From Saprospiraceae bacterium (GTDB lineage: Bacteria; Bacteroidota; Bacteroidia; Chitinophagales; Saprospiraceae): a stretch of DNA of 64,000 nt. This document shows, one piece after another, positions 6,989 to 16,078 of this stretch (position 1 is the stretch's first letter; every line of letters starts with the position of its first letter). Made by a program: the position numbers and the translations under genes. The notes under the pieces are model-generated. The model did not search any database and was not told the DNA's origin. It worked only from the letters and a program-made list of their open reading frames with translations. The DNA lies in the NCBI GenBank assembly GCA_016715405.1, contig JADKAE010000002.1, positions 62,001 through 126,000 on the forward strand, given 5' to 3'.

Positions 6989-9292
6989 ATGAAAAAAACG
7001 ACCGTCTGGTTATGCCTGGTAATGGTTTGCCTCAGCTTGTATACGAATGCCCAAAACGGCAAACCGCCTCAAGACAAATATGAAGTACACATCAAAAAAG
7101 CTGCGGCGCCTATTAAAATTGACGGGCTACTCGACGAAGCGGCGTGGCAGGACGCAGAAGAAGCTACCCGCTTTTTTTTAAACAAACCTTTCGACACGAC
7201 TTACGCCTCGCTACAAACGATCGTCAAACTTACTTTTGACGACAATTACCTGTATGTGAGCGCCGTATGTTACCAACCCAGCAATGAAATCACCATCTCT
7301 TCGCTCAAACGCGATTTCGAAGGCGGCTCCAGCGACGTACTGACGGTCAACCTCGACCCCTTCAAAGACGGCCTCAACGGGTTTCACTTCGCCGTGTCGC
7401 CCATGAACGTTCAACGCGAAAGCCTGATCGAAAACGGAGAAGGCATCACCAATTACTGGGACAACCGCTGGTATTCGGAGGTAATCCGCTACGACGACCG
7501 CTGGGAAGCGGAAATAGCAATACCGTTTAAAACACTGCGGTATAAGCTAACCCCCGGCACAAATACCTGGCGCGCCAATTTTGCGCGAATGTGCCTGAAG
7601 CGAAACGAAATTTCCACCTGGCTGCCAGTACCCCGCAATTTTGCGCCCAACAATATGGCTTATATGGGCCAGCTCATCTGGCAAGACCCGCCCCCGAAGC
7701 CGGGGATGAATGTAGCCGTCATCCCGTATATCAATATGGGCTGGGCCGAAGACTACCCCCGCGATGAAACCAATTTGCAGAGACAGCCCACCCATTCGGA
7801 CTGGACCGCCAGCGCCGGCCTCGACGCCAAGGTGGGCATCACGCCCTCACTCAACCTCGACCTGACCGTTAATCCCGATTTTTCGCAGGTGGAAGTAGAC
7901 CGGCAGGTGACCAATCTCAGCCGCTTTGAATTGTTTTTCCCCGAACGCCGCCAGTTTTTTCTCGAAAACAACGACCTATTCGGTTTTTACGGCTTCCCCG
8001 ATGCACGCCCCTTCTTTTCGCGCCGAATAGGCATCGCCTACAACCCCAATACCGGTCTCAACGAACGGGTGCCCATTCTGGCCGGCGCCCGCCTCAGCGG
8101 AAAAATCAACGACAATTGGCGCGTTGGATTGCTCAATATGCAAACCCGGAAGGTGAATTTCGGCAATGACGAGGTACTGCCTACCGCCAATTATACATTT
8201 GCGACAGCGCAACGCAAGATGTTTAAACGATCGGTATTGGGCGGCTTTTTTGTCAATAAAGAAAATTTCCTGGATGGCCTCACCTCTCAGCAACGCGAGG
8301 GGTACCAACGCTATAACCGCGTGGCCGGTATGGAATTTAATTTGTATTCGGAAGACAATAGATGGGAGGCCGAATCTTATGTACACCGCTCATTTTCACC
8401 AGAACAGTTAAAAAACCCCATGAGCGCGGCCCAGTTTATCGGGTTTAACTCCCCCCACTTTTTCGCCCGGGGCGCCTACCAGTATATCGGCGAAGGATAC
8501 CGGGCCGAATCCGGATTTGTGCCCCGCCCCGGCGTGCAGAGTACTTTTTTCCATACCGGCGGCATCTACAATCCCGGCGGCAGGATAGCCAAAACGGTAA
8601 ACGCCCTGAGCCTCAACTTTGAAGGCAATTATACATTCGACCTGGCGGGCCGCCCCCTCGACCACAGCAATGCATTGATTGCCGGCATCACGCTGCAAGA
8701 CCAAAGCGAGGGCGGTATCGCCATAGCTACCATTTATAGTTTTTTACAAGATAGCGATTACGACCCTACAAACCCCTATCTCAACCCCGACCCCGACATA
8801 CAAAATGGCTATAGCCCCCTTCCTGCGGGCAGTTACGTGTTCAATCGCTGGTATGCCGGTTTTGAATCGAGCCAGCGCTACGATTTTTCTTTTGAGTTTG
8901 AAATAGAAGGCGGTGAGTTTTACAAAGGCAACCAGTTGGCAGTTTTTGCCGAGATGGGTTACCGCGTTCAGCCCATCGGTGTAATTTCACTGGCTATGAC
9001 TTACAACAACCTGCGCATGCCCCAGCCCCACAACAGCAGCCACTTCTGGTTGATAGGCCCTCGCGCCGAATTGTCGTTTTCAAGAAGTATTTTCTTTAGT
9101 ACTTTTTTACAATACAACACCCAAACCAATAATGTGAATATCAATTCCCGTTTTCAATGGCGCTTCCGGCCCGTTTCCGATTTGTTTATCGTGTATACCG
9201 ACAATTATTTTGCCGAAAGTATACCCAGTTATTATGTCAGTTCTTTTGCCCCGAAAAATAAATCCCTGGTGGTCAAGATTACGTATTGTTAA
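6989..9292 (+). CDS. DUF5916 protein with N-terminal CBM9-like domain
   Basis: A 767-residue exported protein with signal peptide MKKTTVWLCLVMVCLSLYTNAQ. Residues about 35-220 form a carbohydrate-binding family 9-like domain (IKIDGLLDEAAWQDAE, LKRDFEGGSSDVLTVNLDPF, WEAEIAIPFKTLRY). The rest matches the DUF5916 family: LTVNPDFSQVEVDRQVTNLS, FELFFPERRQFFLENNDLF, PFFSRRIGIA, then many beta-hairpins typical of an outer-membrane barrel ending in VVKITYC. Family members are common in Bacteroidota outer membranes; their substrate is unknown. The gene is monocistronic, with a likely promoter just upstream. Confidence 0.88.
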   Translation: MKKTTVWLCLVMVCLSLYTNAQNGKPPQDKYEVHIKKAAAPIKIDGLLDEAAWQDAEEATRFFLNKPFDTTYASLQTIVKLTFDDNYLYVSAVCYQPSNEITISSLKRDFEGGSSDVLTVNLDPFKDGLNGFHFAVSPMNVQRESLIENGEGITNYWDNRWYSEVIRYDDRWEAEIAIPFKTLRYKLTPGTNTWRANFARMCLKRNEISTWLPVPRNFAPNNMAYMGQLIWQDPPPKPGMNVAVIPYINMGWAEDYPRDETNLQRQPTHSDWTASAGLDAKVGITPSLNLDLTVNPDFSQVEVDRQVTNLSRFELFFPERRQFFLENNDLFGFYGFPDARPFFSRRIGIAYNPNTGLNERVPILAGARLSGKINDNWRVGLLNMQTRKVNFGNDEVLPTANYTFATAQRKMFKRSVLGGFFVNKENFLDGLTSQQREGYQRYNRVAGMEFNLYSEDNRWEAESYVHRSFSPEQLKNPMSAAQFIGFNSPHFFARGAYQYIGEGYRAESGFVPRPGVQSTFFHTGGIYNPGGRIAKTVNALSLNFEGNYTFDLAGRPLDHSNALIAGITLQDQSEGGIAIATIYSFLQDSDYDPTNPYLNPDPDIQNGYSPLPAGSYVFNRWYAGFESSQRYDFSFEFEIEGGEFYKGNQLAVFAEMGYRVQPIGVISLAMTYNNLRMPQPHNSSHFWLIGPRAELSFSRSIFFSTFLQYNTQTNNVNINSRFQWRFRPVSDLFIVYTDNYFAESIPSYYVSSFAPKNKSLVVKITYC

Positions 9293-9352
9293 ATTAGGGC
9301 ATGCATGGCGAAACGATGCGCGCCTACATAATAGAACCACACCACAAACCGC

Positions 9353-10240
9353 ATGGCGGTTATCGATTTGGGCACCAATACATTTCACATCCTGATTGCC
9401 GAGCCGGATGGATTGGGAGGCTATCGCCACCTCTATCGCTATCGCGAGTTCGTGAGGCTTGCCGAAAAAGGTATCGACGAGATAAGCCCGGCTGCCTTTG
9501 GCCGGGCATTGGCTGCGGTGCGTTTTATGCACGAAAGACTGGAAGAATATGGGGGGTAAAGTGCGCGCCTCAGGCACGGCGGCCTTGCGCACCGCTGCCA
9601 ACGGCCCCGATTTTATCAGGCAGGTGAAAGAGATGACGGGCATCGATGTGCAACTCATTACCGGCATCGAAGAAGCCCGGTTGATCCACCTCGGCGTGTT
9701 GCAGGCTATCCCTCCTACCCCCGAGCCTATGCTGATCATGGATATCGGAGGCGGTAGCGTGGAATTTATTATCAGCGAAAAGGACAGATGCTATGGTCTC
9801 AAAGCTTTCCCGTAGGCGTAGCCGTGCTTTACCACCATTACCACCATCACGAACCCATACTGGCATCTGAGATAGCGGCTGTACAGCATTTTCTCGATCA
9901 ACAATTGGCGCCCTTGCAACAGGCGTTGAGGCGGCATCCCGTGCAGTACCTTATCGGGGCGGCAGGTACTTTCGATGTGCTCGAAACCCTGCTGGCTACC
10001 TCCAAACCTACGCCCAATAGCGCAATTATTCCGTTAGCGGATTTCTTCCCGCTTTACTACCAATTGCTCAACGCCAGTGTAGTGGAGCGCCACCATATTG
10101 AAGGTATCCCCGAAGACCGGGCAGACATGATCGTAGTGGCCATGATACTCATAGACTACGTGCTTCGCATGGCTGACATTCACCAACTGACGGTTTCTTC
10201 GTTTGCACTGAAGGAAGGAATGCTGGTGGAGATGTGCTGA
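9353..10240 (+). CDS. Exopolyphosphatase / pppGpp phosphatase family (broken frame)
   Basis: Ppx/GppA-type ASKHA phosphatase in three frames. It opens with AVIDLGTNTFHILIAEPDG, continues with KVRASGTAALRTAANG and the nucleotide-binding MDIGGGSVEFIISE, and ends with helices around ILIDYVLRMADIHQLTVSSF and LKEGML. The breaks are single-base: one extra G in a G6 run near 9551 and a missing base near 9812. Removing them gives one continuous protein of about 295 residues, the size of the short Ppx/GppA form. The last residues, VEMC and the TGA stop, come from a family A repeat. The role is hydrolysis of polyphosphate or (p)ppGpp; which one cannot be told. Confidence 0.82.
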
Positions 10241-10350
10241 TGTGCTGATGTGCTGATGTGCTGATGTGCTGATTTGCTAATTTGCTGATACTTTATTTGT
10301 TATCAGCACAGTAACCCATCAGCAAATCAGCACATTAACTAATCAGCACA
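10229..10350. repeat. Inverted array of GATGTGCT units (family A)
   Basis: Five or more TGTGCTGA units face CAGCAAATCAGCACATTAAC-type units across an AT-rich centre, between two converging genes. The left arm supplies the stop of the Ppx gene and the right arm the last three codons and stop of the peroxidase gene. Confidence 0.85.
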
Positions 10351-10932
10351 AAAATCATCAAAGTCCGATGGCTTGTTTAAACGCGCATCGTCGGGTTTGA
10401 CGCCGGAGGGGAAGAAGTGCGTGAGTTTGCCTTCTTCGTCCACTACGTACTTGCAGAAATTCCAGCTCGGTTCTTTATCGTTCCAGCCGTTCAGATTTTT
10501 ATCCGATAGCCACTTATACAGTGGATGCTGTTCTTTGCCTTTAACTTCGATTTTTTTGAACATAGGGAAAGTGACCCCGTAATTGCGCTCGCAAAAAGCG
10601 GCGATCTCCTCATCGGAGCCGGGTTCCTGGCGCATAAAGTTATTGGCGGGAAATCCCAGCACGACAACTTTGTCTTTATTATTTTTATAAAAAGCTTCCC
10701 AATCGGCGTATTGGGGCGTATAGCCGCATTTGGAGGCTACATTCAGCAATACGACTTTTTTGCCTTTGAATTGTTGAAAATCAACGACCTCATTGCCTTC
10801 GAGGGCCGGCATTTTGAAATCGTAAAACGATGCGGTAGGTGCGGTATTTTCCGGCATTTGAAGCGAGGTATTTTGATTAAAGCAAGAAGTCAAAAATGAA
10901 ATAAGCATAAGCGCGGTGAAATAAGTTTTCAT
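10339..10932 (-). CDS. Glutathione peroxidase-family lipoprotein
   Basis: A 197-residue peroxidase with a lipoprotein signal (MKTYFTALMLISFLTSC). The catalytic region is LLNVASKCGYTPQYADWEAF, with Cys in place of selenocysteine. It is followed by VLGFPANNFMRQEPGSDEEI and the KWLSDKN...EPSWNFCKYVVDEEG segment containing the conserved W and N. These are the Cys, Gln/Asn and Trp residues of the GPx family. Thioredoxin-dependent reduction of peroxides in the periplasm is inferred. The final CAD and stop are read from the adjoining repeat (TGTGCTGATTAG), so the native C-terminus may have differed slightly. The start is placed at MKTYF because it begins the signal peptide. Confidence 0.88.
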   Translation of the reverse strand: MKTYFTALMLISFLTSCFNQNTSLQMPENTAPTASFYDFKMPALEGNEVVDFQQFKGKKVVLLNVASKCGYTPQYADWEAFYKNNKDKVVVLGFPANNFMRQEPGSDEEIAAFCERNYGVTFPMFKKIEVKGKEQHPLYKWLSDKNLNGWNDKEPSWNFCKYVVDEEGKLTHFFPSGVKPDDARLNKPSDFDDFCAD

Positions 10933-10979
10933 GTGTAATAATGTTATTTGGGGTGTAACAGATGTCCGCGCCAATTGTT

Positions 10980-11879
10980 TCAGATTATTTCCAATCTATA
11001 CCCTACCCCATGCACAGCAACCAGCCGAACCGTAGGGTCGTCGCGCAGCATTTTTCGCAGTCGCGACACAAATACATCGAGGCTGCGCCCCACCATAATG
11101 CCTTCGTCTTGCCACACCTGCTCCAGAATAACATCCCGCTCTAGCAGTTGGTTGGGATGGGTGGCAAACAAGCGCAGCAATTTGGCTTCCCGATAAGTAA
11201 GCGAATGGCGGACTGCGCCGGCAATCAGTGCCTGCTCTTGCACCGCCAGGGATGAATGCCCAAAAGGAATTAGTGGCGATTCGCCGGCAGCAGGGGCGTC
11301 TGCAACTGCCGTTGCCACAGGCAGGAAGGGGCGTTTGTTAAGCAGGTAAACAAACCCGGCAAGCAAACTGCCGCCCACCAATAGCCACCAGTATAGGAAG
11401 GAGCTTGTTCTGGTCGGCGATTCGATTAGCGTGACCTGGATGACATAACACCCCGCCTGCACATCGCGTCCGCCGCATGGCACAGTACCATTTTCTACAA
11501 AATCGATATAATTATACCCCAATTGGAGCTCGCCACTGGGGCAATCCAGGACGGCCACGTCATAGGCCATGTTGATTTGATGCAGTTCGAAAGATTGATG
11601 CAATAAGGCCGGCAATCGATCATAGTTGAATGCGTGCTCCAATCGTACCTGCCAGGTGGCATCACCGGTAAACACAACAGGAGGGATTCGGGTAGTCGTA
11701 TCGCCTGCCTCTTCCATTAGCAGGTGTGCCACCCTTCGCATGGCCAGGTTCACCTTTTCGGAATGCCGGTGATAGCCAGGGCCTTCGCTACTGCCGGCCA
11801 ACAAAGGCAGGGCTATCGCCATCATACCCAGCAGATGCAGCGCAAAAGCTGCCTTCTTATTTACATACATAAATTTCAT
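10980..11879 (-). CDS. Membrane-anchored winged-helix transcriptional regulator
   Basis: A 299-residue protein with an N-terminal hydrophobic segment (AFALHLLGMMAIALPLLAGS) and an extracytoplasmic region of about 120 residues containing four cysteines (DCPSG, PCGGRDVQAGC). A second membrane segment (FLYWWLLVGGSLLAGFVYLL) follows, then a C-terminal OmpR/PhoB-type winged helix: LTYREAKLLRLFATHPNQLL, VILEQVWQDEG, GRSLDVFVSRLRKMLRDD, VHGVGYRLEI. The topology places the DNA-binding domain in the cytoplasm behind a sensor domain, so this is a one-component regulator. Similar proteins occur in Saprospiria-type genomes. The signal is unknown. It lies just downstream of a small secreted protein on the same strand. 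Confidence 0.8.
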   Translation of the reverse strand: MKFMYVNKKAAFALHLLGMMAIALPLLAGSSEGPGYHRHSEKVNLAMRRVAHLLMEEAGDTTTRIPPVVFTGDATWQVRLEHAFNYDRLPALLHQSFELHQINMAYDVAVLDCPSGELQLGYNYIDFVENGTVPCGGRDVQAGCYVIQVTLIESPTRTSSFLYWWLLVGGSLLAGFVYLLNKRPFLPVATAVADAPAAGESPLIPFGHSSLAVQEQALIAGAVRHSLTYREAKLLRLFATHPNQLLERDVILEQVWQDEGIMVGRSLDVFVSRLRKMLRDDPTVRLVAVHGVGYRLEII

Positions 11880-11903
11880 TCCTGTAAAGATAAGCCTACC
11901 GAC

Positions 11904-12317
11904 TCATTCCACCAATATTTCGTTGTGCGGAACGGCATAATCGTCGTCCAGCGTAATAAGCACGATATGGTCTCCTTTTTTGCAATGGGAGAGTACTTCC
12001 TGCATATCGACCTGCTTGTATTTTTTATCGGAATACATATACAGCGTTTTGGTGTTTTGATCTCTCACTGCTATTTTAAAATAAATCTGCTCCACTGGAA
12101 TACTTCTTTCGGGCGACAGATCTGCCGTACATACTGTGAGTTTGCCTGTAGCGCCGGCTGAAATAACACACTTTCCATCAGGCGTATATTCATCCACGAT
12201 CATTTTATTGTCTAAAAAAGCGGCGGTACAGGCGGTAAATTTTTCCTGGCTAAAACCCTGGCTGGTCAGTGCACCACAAAAGAGCAGCAGCGCAAAAAGA
12301 CGCGTTTTTTGAATCAT
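11904..12317 (-). CDS. Small secreted protein of unknown function
   Basis: Not recognised. It is 137 residues beginning at MIQKTRLFALLLFCGALTSQ, a clear signal peptide ending GFSQ. The start is set here because the upstream in-frame extension lacks any protein-like character. The mature part has a short beta-rich pattern (IYFKIAVRDQNTKTLYMYSD, HIVLITLDDDYAVPHNEILVE) and three cysteines. It sits 24 bases upstream of the membrane-anchored regulator, and the two may be co-transcribed. A ligand or partner for that regulator's outer domain is possible but purely inferred. Confidence 0.6.
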   Translation of the reverse strand: MIQKTRLFALLLFCGALTSQGFSQEKFTACTAAFLDNKMIVDEYTPDGKCVISAGATGKLTVCTADLSPERSIPVEQIYFKIAVRDQNTKTLYMYSDKKYKQVDMQEVLSHCKKGDHIVLITLDDDYAVPHNEILVE

Positions 12318-12439
12318 GGCAATTTGTTTTTGGTGAATAATGAGGCGAAAATAGGCCCGGCGGCAACAAGGTGTGAAAATGGGGGGTAAAAGGATGTAAA
12401 GGAAATGTAAAAGGAGGTGACGGCCACGAACTGGCTCAG

Positions 12440-12511
12440 GTGGTGACAAGGTGACAAGGTGACAACTAAACCCTATCGCTAAACTGCCGAATGCACTAAA
12501 CCCTTCTAAAC
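12440..12511. repeat. Short tandem repeats (GGTGACAA and CTAAACCC...CGCTAAAC units)
   Basis: Three GGTGACAA units are followed by CTAAACCCTATCGCTAAAC and ATGCACTAAACCCTTCTAAA, one arm of the TTTAGCG family (family C). The array separates the sigma factor gene from its downstream neighbour. Confidence 0.7.
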
Positions 12512-13069
12512 TTAATTCTCCACTTCCAGATACGCCTTCAGCCGTTCGCGCAGGAGGCGGAGGGCTTTGCCCATTTGGTTTTCCACGGTTTTAATAGAAA
12601 TCCCCATTTGGTCGGCGATTTCCTGGTAGGTGAGTTCTTCGAAGCGGCTGAGTTGGAATACCGTGCGGCACTTGGGCGGCAGGGCATCGATGGCGTTTGC
12701 GATGCTGCGTTCCATTTCGCCATGCATATATTGTTCTTCGGCACTGTAATCGAGTGCGGCGCTCATTTCGGGATGGAATTCTTCTTCTTCCCAGCGTTTG
12801 TTGCGGCGAAGCCAGCCCAGGGCTTCATTTACGGCCATTCGGCGTAAATAGGCCTGCACCGAAACGGCAATTGTGATCTGTTGCCTTTTTTCCCAAAAGC
12901 GGACAAACACCTCCTGGGCCAGATCTTCCACCAGGGCATGGTCGGCCACATAGCGGTGGATGGTCTGGCAAATGCCATTATAGTGCAGCTCAAAAAGGGC
13001 TTTCAGTGCGCTTTTATCGCCGGCCTGAATGCGGTTCCACAAATCCGTTTGCAAGTCGCTGGACGTCAT
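12512..13069 (-). CDS. RNA polymerase sigma factor, ECF (sigma-70 family, Bacteroidetes type)
   Basis: A 185-residue ECF sigma factor. Region 2 reads ALVEDLAQEVFVRFWEKRQ and continues to AYLRRMAVNEALGWLRRNKR. Region 4 reads LPPKCRTVFQLSRFEELTYQ, then EIADQMGISIKTVENQMGKA and LRLLRERL. The start at MTSSDLQTDL gives the standard length, and the longer in-frame ATG would add a basic leader. No FecR-type anti-sigma gene is adjacent, which is unusual for this class in Bacteroidota, so its control is unclear. Confidence 0.88.
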   Translation of the reverse strand: MTSSDLQTDLWNRIQAGDKSALKALFELHYNGICQTIHRYVADHALVEDLAQEVFVRFWEKRQQITIAVSVQAYLRRMAVNEALGWLRRNKRWEEEEFHPEMSAALDYSAEEQYMHGEMERSIANAIDALPPKCRTVFQLSRFEELTYQEIADQMGISIKTVENQMGKALRLLRERLKAYLEVEN

Positions 13070-13174
13070 GTTGTTATTCGCGCCGGGGGCTTTCCGTTTT
13101 TTGTAATAAACAGCAAGTTGCAAATAAAACGCTGACAGAAGTGTTATTCTATTCTTAAGGTCGGAATTAATCGA

Positions 13175-14502
13175 CTAGAAGTCGCCTTCACCCTCCCAAC
13201 GCGACACTACGGTCGTCGCGAGGCAATTGCCGATGACGTTGGTAGCCGTGCGCCATGTCCATCAATTCGTCGATCCCCAGGATGATAAAGATGGGTTCAA
13301 CCGGCAAACCGAAAGATACGGCCGTCCCCATGAGTATGACCAGCGAGGCCCGGGGCACGCCCGCCACCCCTTTGCTGGTGAGCATGAGGGTAAATACGAT
13401 GAGCAACTGCTCCCCCAACTCAGGTGAATGCCCGACGCCTGAGCCACAAAGATCGTAGCCAGCGAGAGATACAGCGTGGTGCCGTCGAGGTTAAAACTAT
13501 AACCGGTAGGCAGTACAAAAGCGGCAATTTTGCGGGGTACGCCAAATTCTTCCATGGACTGCAACGCCTTTGGCAAGGCCGCCTCCGAACTGGTAGTGGC
13601 AAATGCAATGGATACGGGCTCCGCAATGGCTTTATAATACCAACAACATAAAGGCGAGCAACGCGACATAAAGCGTGGCCAGTAGTTTAAAAAGGTTGAC
13701 CAGGATGCCCAGTCCCATGTGGCCCACGGTATAAGCAATAGCTGCGCCTACGGCAAAGGGGGCAAAGTACATCACGATGGCCGTAAATTTGAACATCACC
13801 TCCGACAAGCCCTCGGCAAAATTGAGCATGTTTTTGCGCGGCTCGCCTTTGAGCATGGCCAAGCCGATGCCGAATAACACGCTGAAAACAACGATTTGCA
13901 GAATCTGACCTTCAAATATGGATTTGGCAATATTTTCGGGAAAGATGTGCAGGATGATGTCTTCCCAACCCTGCTTGGTTACAGTCACCTGCTCCGCTTC
14001 GGCTGCCGGCGGCAGCTTGATACCTACTCCCGCTTTGCTGACATTGATGGCAATCAACCCTATAAACAAAGCTACTGTGGTAACCACTTCAAAATACAGC
14101 AGCGATTTCCAGCCCATGCGCCCCACCTGTTTGAGGTCGGCATGCCCCGCAATGCCCACTACCAGCGTGCCAAAAAGCAGGGGCGCCACAATGGTTTTGA
14201 TGAGCTTTAAAAAGATCTTGCTCACTATTTTCAAATACTGCGCAAACTCGGGGAAATCGTGGCCCACTTCGGCGCCAATCAGCATGCTCACCAATATCCA
14301 GGTGGTAAGACTACCCCGCCGGTATGCCCACAGGCAGACAAAGCCGAGGAATATCCAGCGCAGCACCGCCGCTACTACAGGGGGCATAGCCACCCACTGA
14401 TAAGTCTCCGCCAGGCTAAATAAAACGGCAATAGTAAATGAGCCCCACAACAACAACGGGAGCCGGCGCCACAAAAAAGAAGAAGAAGGAGGTCTGTTCC
14501 AT
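13175..14502 (-). CDS. Dicarboxylate/amino-acid:cation symporter, SDF family (broken frame)
   Basis: Sodium:dicarboxylate/glutamate symporter. Family segments are present but in several frames: FLKLIKTIVAPLLFGTLVVG, KSLLYFEVVTTVALFIGLIA, the signature AFATTSSEAALPKALQSMEE, FVLPTGYSFNLDGTTLYLSL, and a C-terminal MDMA...TATNVIGNCLATTVV. Breaks lie near 13243, 13415 and 13630. At the last, about 10-15 codons of a membrane segment normally found between FMLLVL and YKAIAEPV also appear to be missing. The plausible start is an ATG ahead of an A-run near 14475 that itself needs one base corrected. Uptake of C4-dicarboxylates or acidic amino acids is likely. Confidence 0.8.
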
Positions 14503-14593
14503 CAGGGCTCAGGTTTTAAGTGCACGCAAAATAAAAATAATTTCGCTATACGCTAATTTCTTGCGCGCAATCGACCCGCTTTTCCATATCAGG

Positions 14594-16045
14594 CTACTTC
14601 ACGGGGTGATCAAAGACAAGCGGAATGGCAAAATAGCACAACAAGCTGATGAGCAGAATGGCTATGATATTGAGCCAAAACCCTGCCCGCGCCATTTGAG
14701 AAATAGTGAGATGGCCGCTGGCAAAAACGATGGCATTAGGCGGCGTTGACATGGGCAACATGAATGCGCAACTCGCGGCCAACGTCACAGGCATACACAT
14801 CAGGATCGGGTTGATACCCGCCCCTACCGCTACAGCGCCTACTACAGGTAGCATGACGGTGACAAGCGCTACATTTGACATGATTTCCGTAAGATAAACC
14901 GCTACTATGGATAATCCCAACACGATGAGAAAATCGGCGTTTTGAATGCCTTCAAATTGCTGGCCGATTAATTTGACCACACCCGTATTTTCTAGTGCCC
15001 CGGCCAGGCTCAAGCCCCCGCCAAACAATAGTAAAATGCCCCAGGGCAGTTTTTCTGTGTCGCTCCATTCCAGTACGGGTTTGCCTTTCCAGCCTTCAGA
15101 AGGCAAAATAAACAGTGCAATGGCCGCCAACAACGCAATAATTTCATCGCTCAATCCCAAACCGGGTATCCATTTGTTAATAAGCGTTTGGAAGATCCAC
15201 AAGCCGGCTGCCGAAATGAAAACCCAGAGTGTGGCACGCTCGCCCGGCGACATCTTTCCCAGTTTATGGGTTTCTTCCGCTATGAGTTCTATGGCGTGGT
15301 CAAAATGCCCCAACCGATTGGGGTATAACATCCTGGTTATCAGCCAGTATGCACAAAACATTAGTAATAAGGAAAAAGGGAAACTAACTATCATCCAGTT
15401 GGAAAAGCTCACTTCGTAATCAAAAGCTGATACCATGTAACCCTTAAACACCACATTGGGCGGCGTACCGATGAGCGTAGCCATACCGCCGATACTGGCG
15501 CTGTAGGCAATACCCAGCATCATGCTTACAGAAAAATTGCGGAGCCCCTTTTCCGAATATCCCGAGAGCTCCCGGGTAAGTAAGTCTATTACCGAAGCCG
15601 CAATAGGAAGCATCATCACTGCGGTGGCCGTGTTGCTTATCCACATGCTTACAAAACCAGTGGCCAGCATAAAACCCAGAATGATGCCATTGGCATTCAC
15701 CCCCGTGCGTTGTACGATGTTTAAGGCAATGCGCCGGTGCAGATTCCACTTTTCCATAGCTACGGCCAACATGAATCCCCCCATGAATAAATATACCACC
15801 GGATTAGCATACGGAGTCGTAGCTTCTTTGAGCGTAGATACCTTCAACAAAGGGAGACAAACCATAGGTAACAAAGCTGCCACGGCAATGGGGACAGCCC
15901 CGGTGATCCACCAGCTAAGCATCAGCACAGCCATGGCTATTACTTTCCAGGCTTCGGGGCTTAACCCCTGTGGTACAGGCAATAATAGGAGCGCTATAAA
16001 AATCAGGGGACCCAAAAAGAGCCCCCACTGCTTTAAGGTAGGCAT
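14594..16045 (-). CDS. SLC13-family (DASS) sodium:dicarboxylate/sulfate permease
   Basis: A 483-residue intact transporter with about 11-12 membrane segments. DASS signatures include WWITGAVPIAVAALLPMVCL, the hairpin-entry SNTATAVMMLPIAASVIDLL, the repeat ASIGGMATLIGTPPNVVFKG with the SNT and TPPN motifs, and a second half EIMSNVALVTVMLPVVGAVA followed by STPPNAIVFASGHL. These Asn-Thr motifs bind sodium and substrate carboxylates in the VcINDY structure, so di- or tricarboxylate import is inferred. It lies just upstream, on the same strand, of another dicarboxylate symporter, forming a likely carboxylate-uptake pair. Confidence 0.88.
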   Translation of the reverse strand: MPTLKQWGLFLGPLIFIALLLLPVPQGLSPEAWKVIAMAVLMLSWWITGAVPIAVAALLPMVCLPLLKVSTLKEATTPYANPVVYLFMGGFMLAVAMEKWNLHRRIALNIVQRTGVNANGIILGFMLATGFVSMWISNTATAVMMLPIAASVIDLLTRELSGYSEKGLRNFSVSMMLGIAYSASIGGMATLIGTPPNVVFKGYMVSAFDYEVSFSNWMIVSFPFSLLLMFCAYWLITRMLYPNRLGHFDHAIELIAEETHKLGKMSPGERATLWVFISAAGLWIFQTLINKWIPGLGLSDEIIALLAAIALFILPSEGWKGKPVLEWSDTEKLPWGILLLFGGGLSLAGALENTGVVKLIGQQFEGIQNADFLIVLGLSIVAVYLTEIMSNVALVTVMLPVVGAVAVGAGINPILMCMPVTLAASCAFMLPMSTPPNAIVFASGHLTISQMARAGFWLNIIAILLISLLCYFAIPLVFDHPVK

Positions 16046-16078
16046 GGTTTCAGGTGTATGACCGGCTTGGGGTAATCT

